Below, piece after piece: positions 38,032 to 40,669 of a DNA stretch of 40,669 nt. The notes beneath the pieces are model-generated. The model was not told the origin of the DNA. It saw nothing but the letters and a program-made list of their open reading frames with translations, and did not search any database. Both the position numbers and the translations under genes were made by a program. Location of the stretch: the NCBI GenBank assembly GCA_964416315.1, contig CAYQDR010000030.1:1-40669 (forward strand). Reading direction: 5' to 3'. Every line of letters begins with the position of its first letter. The stretch's first letter is position 1. The DNA comes from CAYQDR01 sp964416315. GTDB taxonomy: Bacteria; Methylomirabilota; Methylomirabilia; Rokubacteriales; DASRDR01.

Positions 38032-38951
38032 AACCACGGCCGGTCGCGCTGCTCCTCGCCGTCGGCCTGGACCTCCTGGCCGGCGAGCCGCCGGACGCCT
38101 GGCACCCGGTCGCCTGGATCGGTCGCGCGCTCGCGTGGGCCGAGCGGCGCGTCGACGGGCGCGGCGTCCGGGAAGGCGCGGCCGCCGTCCTCGCGGTCGG
38201 CGGGGTGGCCTGGACGGCGGCCGCGCTCGTCGCGGGGCTGTCGCGCCGGCTGGGTGCCCCCGGCGTCGTTCTCGAGGCGCTCGCGCTCAAGCCGGCCTTC
38301 GCGATCCGCCGGCTGGGCGCCGTGGCGTCGGAGGTGGACGCGGCGCTTCACGCCGGGGTCCTCGACGAGGCGCGGCGGCTCGTCGGGCGGCACCTCGTGA
38401 GCCGGCCCGCGGCAGAGCTCGACGCGCCCGAGGTGACCTCGGCGGCCGTGGAATCGATCGCCGAGAACCTCGGCGACAGCGTCGCCGGGCCGCTCCTGGC
38501 CTATGCGGCCGGGGGGCTGCCCGCGGCGTGGGCGTACCGGGCCATCAACACCGCCGACGCGATGTGGGGGTACCGCGACCCGCGTTACGAGACGTTCGGG
38601 AAGGCGGCGGCGCGCCTCGACGACGCGGCGAACCTCGCCCCGGCGCGGGCCGCGGCCGGCGCGCTCGTGGCCGGGGCGGCGCTCGCGGGCGAGGACGCCC
38701 GGGGCGCGCTGCGCGTCGCGTGGCGCGACCACGCGCGCACGGCGAGTCCCAACGCGGGCTGGCCGATGGCGGCGATGGCCGGCGCGCTCGGCGTCGTGCT
38801 CGCGAAGCCCGGCGCCTACCGGCTCGGCGACGGCACCCTCCCGGCCTCGCCCGACGTCATCCGGCGCGGGCTCCGCGTCTTCGCGGCGGCGGCGGCCGTC
38901 GTCACGGGGGCGGCCCTCGCGCTGGCGCTCGCCCGGCGAGGCTCGGGGTGA
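38028..38951 (+). CDS. cbiB: Adenosylcobinamide-phosphate synthase CbiB
   Basis: 307 residues, integral membrane. Family stretches are LDLLAGEPPDAWHPVAWIGRAL at the N-terminus, SRPAAELDAPEVTSAAVESIAENLGDSVAGPLL in the middle, AYRAINTADAMWGYRD, and a late RTASPNAGWPMAAMAGALGV. CbiB (CobD in the aerobic naming) attaches aminopropanol or its phosphate to cobyric acid. The start ATG at 38028 lies within a direct repeat. It overlaps cobQ by four bases. Confidence 0.94.
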   Translation: MKPRPVALLLAVGLDLLAGEPPDAWHPVAWIGRALAWAERRVDGRGVREGAAAVLAVGGVAWTAAALVAGLSRRLGAPGVVLEALALKPAFAIRRLGAVASEVDAALHAGVLDEARRLVGRHLVSRPAAELDAPEVTSAAVESIAENLGDSVAGPLLAYAAGGLPAAWAYRAINTADAMWGYRDPRYETFGKAAARLDDAANLAPARAAAGALVAGAALAGEDARGALRVAWRDHARTASPNAGWPMAAMAGALGVVLAKPGAYRLGDGTLPASPDVIRRGLRVFAAAAAVVTGAALALALARRGSG

Positions 38952-40429
38952 GGGGCCTGGGCCGGGCCGCCGCGCTCATGATCCAGGGGACGGGCTCCCA
39001 CGTCGGGAAGACCGTGCTCGTGGCGGCGCTCTGCCGCCTCTTCCGCGGGGCGGGGCGCGACGTGGTCCCGTTCAAGGCCCAGAACATGGCGCTCAACGCA
39101 TACGTCACGGCCGCGGGCGGCGAGATCGGCTGGGCGCAGGCGATGCAAGCCGAGGCCGCGCGGCTCGAGCCCGCCGTCGAGATGAACCCCATCCTGCTCA
39201 AGCCCCAGACCGGCGGGTCGCAGGTGATCGTCCACGGCCGGGTGTGGGCGACGCTCTCCGCGGCCGACTACTACCGGCGGCGCGCCGAGCTGTGGGACGC
39301 GGTTGCCGCGGCCTACCGGCGCCTCGCCGCGGCCCACGAGCTGGTCGTGATCGAGGGGGCGGGGAGCCCTGCGGAGCCGAATCTCATGGCGTCCGACCTC
39401 GCGAACATGGCGGTAGCCCGGCTCGCCCGCGCGCCGGTGGTTCTCGTCGGCGACATCGACCGCGGGGGCGTCTTCGCGAGCTTCGTCGGGACGCTCGCGC
39501 TGCTCGGGCGCCTGGACCGCCGTCGGGTCCGCGGGTTCCTCCTCAACCGCTTCCGCGGCGACCGGGCGCTCCTCGCGCCGGCCCTCGAGTTCCTCGAGCG
39601 GCGGACGCGCCGCCCGGTTCTCGGGGTCGTCCCCTACCTCGCCGACCTCCGGCTGCCCGAGGAAGACAGCGTGGCGCTCGAGGAGAGTCCGTCGGGCGAC
39701 GCCGCCGGCTGGCGCGACGCCGTGACGGTGGCGGTGGTGCGGCTGCCGCACATCGCCAACTTCACCGACTTCGCGCCGCTCGCGGCGGATCCCGCGATCC
39801 GCCTCCGTTACGCGGGCCGGCCGGAGGAGCTCGAGGGCGCACAGGTCGTGATCATCCCGGGATCGAAGGACACCCCGGCCGACCTCCGCTGGCTCCGCGC
39901 GACGGGCTTTGCGGCCGCGCTCCGGGCGCACGTGGCCGCGGGCGGGCGGCTGGGGGGGATCTGCGGCGGCTTCCAGATGCTCGGGCTGTCCGTGGAGGAT
40001 CCCGAGGGCTTCGAGGGGGGCGGGTCCCTGGACGGGCTCGGCTGCCTCCCGGTCCGGACGGTCCTCGAGGCCGGCAAGGTCACGCGGCGCGTCCGGGCGC
40101 GACTGGCCGCCGGCGGGCCCGCGTTCGAGGCGTACGAGATCCACCTCGGCCGGACGCGCCCGGAGGGCGACGTCGCTCCGCTGGCCTTGGTCGAGGAGGA
40201 CGGGGCCGGGCGGCCGGACGGCGCGGTCTCGGCCGACCGGCGCGTGTGGGGGACGTACCTGCACGCCCTGCTCGACGCCGTGCACGTCCGGCAGGCGCTG
40301 CTCCGGGCGGGAAGCGGGAGCCGGCTCGACTACCGCGCCATTCGCGAGCGCGAGTACGACCGGCTGGCGGCGCTCCTCCGCAGGCACGTCGATCTGAAGG
40401 CACTCGAGACCCTGGTTGGGCTACGATGA
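38948..40429 (+). CDS. cobQ: Cobyric acid synthase (CbiP/CobQ)
   Basis: 493 residues from GTG at 38948, overlapping the cbiB stop; an ATG at 38978 is an alternative. The N-terminal amidoligase domain has MIQGTGSHVGKT and PFKAQNMALNAYVT; the C-terminal glutamine amidotransferase domain has nucleophile Cys339 (GGICGGFQMLG) and His439 (GTYLHALLD). It amidates side chains b, d, e and g of adenosylcobyrinic acid a,c-diamide. The product feeds CbiB, encoded just upstream. All catalytic residues are present. Confidence 0.95.
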   Translation: MRGLGRAAALMIQGTGSHVGKTVLVAALCRLFRGAGRDVVPFKAQNMALNAYVTAAGGEIGWAQAMQAEAARLEPAVEMNPILLKPQTGGSQVIVHGRVWATLSAADYYRRRAELWDAVAAAYRRLAAAHELVVIEGAGSPAEPNLMASDLANMAVARLARAPVVLVGDIDRGGVFASFVGTLALLGRLDRRRVRGFLLNRFRGDRALLAPALEFLERRTRRPVLGVVPYLADLRLPEEDSVALEESPSGDAAGWRDAVTVAVVRLPHIANFTDFAPLAADPAIRLRYAGRPEELEGAQVVIIPGSKDTPADLRWLRATGFAAALRAHVAAGGRLGGICGGFQMLGLSVEDPEGFEGGGSLDGLGCLPVRTVLEAGKVTRRVRARLAAGGPAFEAYEIHLGRTRPEGDVAPLALVEEDGAGRPDGAVSADRRVWGTYLHALLDAVHVRQALLRAGSGSRLDYRAIREREYDRLAALLRRHVDLKALETLVGLR

Positions 40430-40669
40430 CCGACGTGCGCGGCATCGCGCTCGCCCTGGTCGTGTCACTGGGGCTCCACGTGGGGCTTGCCCTCGCGCTC
40501 CGTGGTCTCGGCCTCGGGCCGGGGGAGCGCCCGTCGCCGCTGTTCGTCAACCTCGTGGAGCCGCTCGTCGCGGTTCCGAGCCCGCCGCGGGCTGTGGCGC
40601 CCGTGCGGCGGGTCGAGCCGCTCCCGCCCGTGGGGTCGCGCGCGCCGAGCCCCGCGGTGGGCGAGCCTC
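40426..40669 (+). CDS. tonB: TonB-like energy transducer, N-terminus (partial)
   Basis: 81 codons are visible before the window ends. ATG at 40426 overlaps the cobQ stop (ATGA). A short cytoplasmic stretch and one membrane helix (about 6-28) carry Ser14 and His18 in SLGLH, the S-x3-H motif by which TonB engages ExbB/ExbD. A Pro/Val-rich periplasmic spacer (VEPLVAVPSPPRAVAPV) follows, as in TonB. The C-terminal domain is off the edge. Its place in the B12 operon suggests it powers the BtuB receptor. GspC/TolA-like proteins are a less likely reading. Confidence 0.75.
   Translation, partial: MTDVRGIALALVVSLGLHVGLALALRGLGLGPGERPSPLFVNLVEPLVAVPSPPRAVAPVRRVEPLPPVGSRAPSPAVGEP

Noticed and set aside
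1..40669. CRISPR arrays, prophage genes, rRNA or tRNA genes
   Set aside because: No regularly spaced repeats, integrase or phage structural genes, and no RNA-gene sequence signatures were seen by eye.

Overview
The window is a GC-rich stretch (estimated around 70% G+C) from a Gram-negative, outer-membrane-bearing bacterium. The signs are a type II secretion operon, prepilins, lipoboxes, a TonB-dependent receptor and a TonB-like protein. Gene content and style (HflKC next to NfeD/FloA, a thiolase/DUF35 pair, many GTG starts in 4-base overlaps) would fit an uncultured soil or subsurface lineage such as Rokubacteria/Methylomirabilota or a Desulfobacterota/Myxococcota relative. No marker gene is present, so this placement is tentative.

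Layout. (1) 1-8772, minus strand: an almost complete type II secretion operon, gspE-F-G-H-I-J-K-L-M-C and the first 39 codons of a lipoprotein-like gene (probably gspD), nearly all translationally coupled. (2) 8871-11897, plus: a Fur/Zur-family regulator and a ZnuA/ZnuC/ZnuB-type metal importer, preceded by a 7-1-7 palindrome touching the start codon, followed by a truncated ABC ATPase. (3) 12325-16200, plus: a lipoprotein, a membrane-tethered degenerate receiver domain, type II 3-dehydroquinate dehydratase, an ECF sigma factor fused in frame to a membrane/secretion segment and an exported domain, and an outer-membrane barrel gene interrupted by an in-frame stop. (4) 16206-18550: a compound palindrome, then on the minus strand a DUF35-SCP2 fusion and a thiolase-like protein lacking both usual catalytic cysteines. 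(5) 19021-25298: two SPFH membrane-protein clusters, hflK-hflC (minus) and nfeD-floA (plus), each with a small membrane-protein gene. (6) 25349-25605: an IS110-type transposase N-terminal remnant and one of two copies of a 150-bp dispersed repeat (the other is at 18692-18841).

(7) 25736-40669, plus: a large cobalamin locus. cobS, a CobC-type phosphatase, an S4-domain protein and a DUF420 membrane protein come first. A first B12 riboswitch precedes cobU-cobT-cbiA-btuF-btuC-btuD. A second B12 riboswitch, with a start-proximal hairpin covering the Shine-Dalgarno sequence, precedes btuB. Then come a possible 25-residue peptide, a PqqC/CADD-like heme-oxygenase-fold protein, cbiZ, cbiB, cobQ and a TonB-like gene cut by the window end. 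Together these give corrinoid uptake through the outer membrane (BtuB with TonB) and inner membrane (BtuFCD), remodelling (CbiZ), corrin amidation and aminopropanol attachment (CbiA, CobQ, CbiB), and nucleotide-loop assembly (CobU, CobT, CobS, CobC). The corrin-ring genes and the adenosyltransferase are not in the window.

The items most worth a second look are the heme-oxygenase-fold protein and micro-ORF inside the B12 locus, the sigma-factor/exported-domain fusion, the cysteine-less thiolase with its DUF35-SCP2 partner, and the 150-bp repeat that sits directly upstream of an IS110 transposase start, where such elements can encode their bridge RNA.
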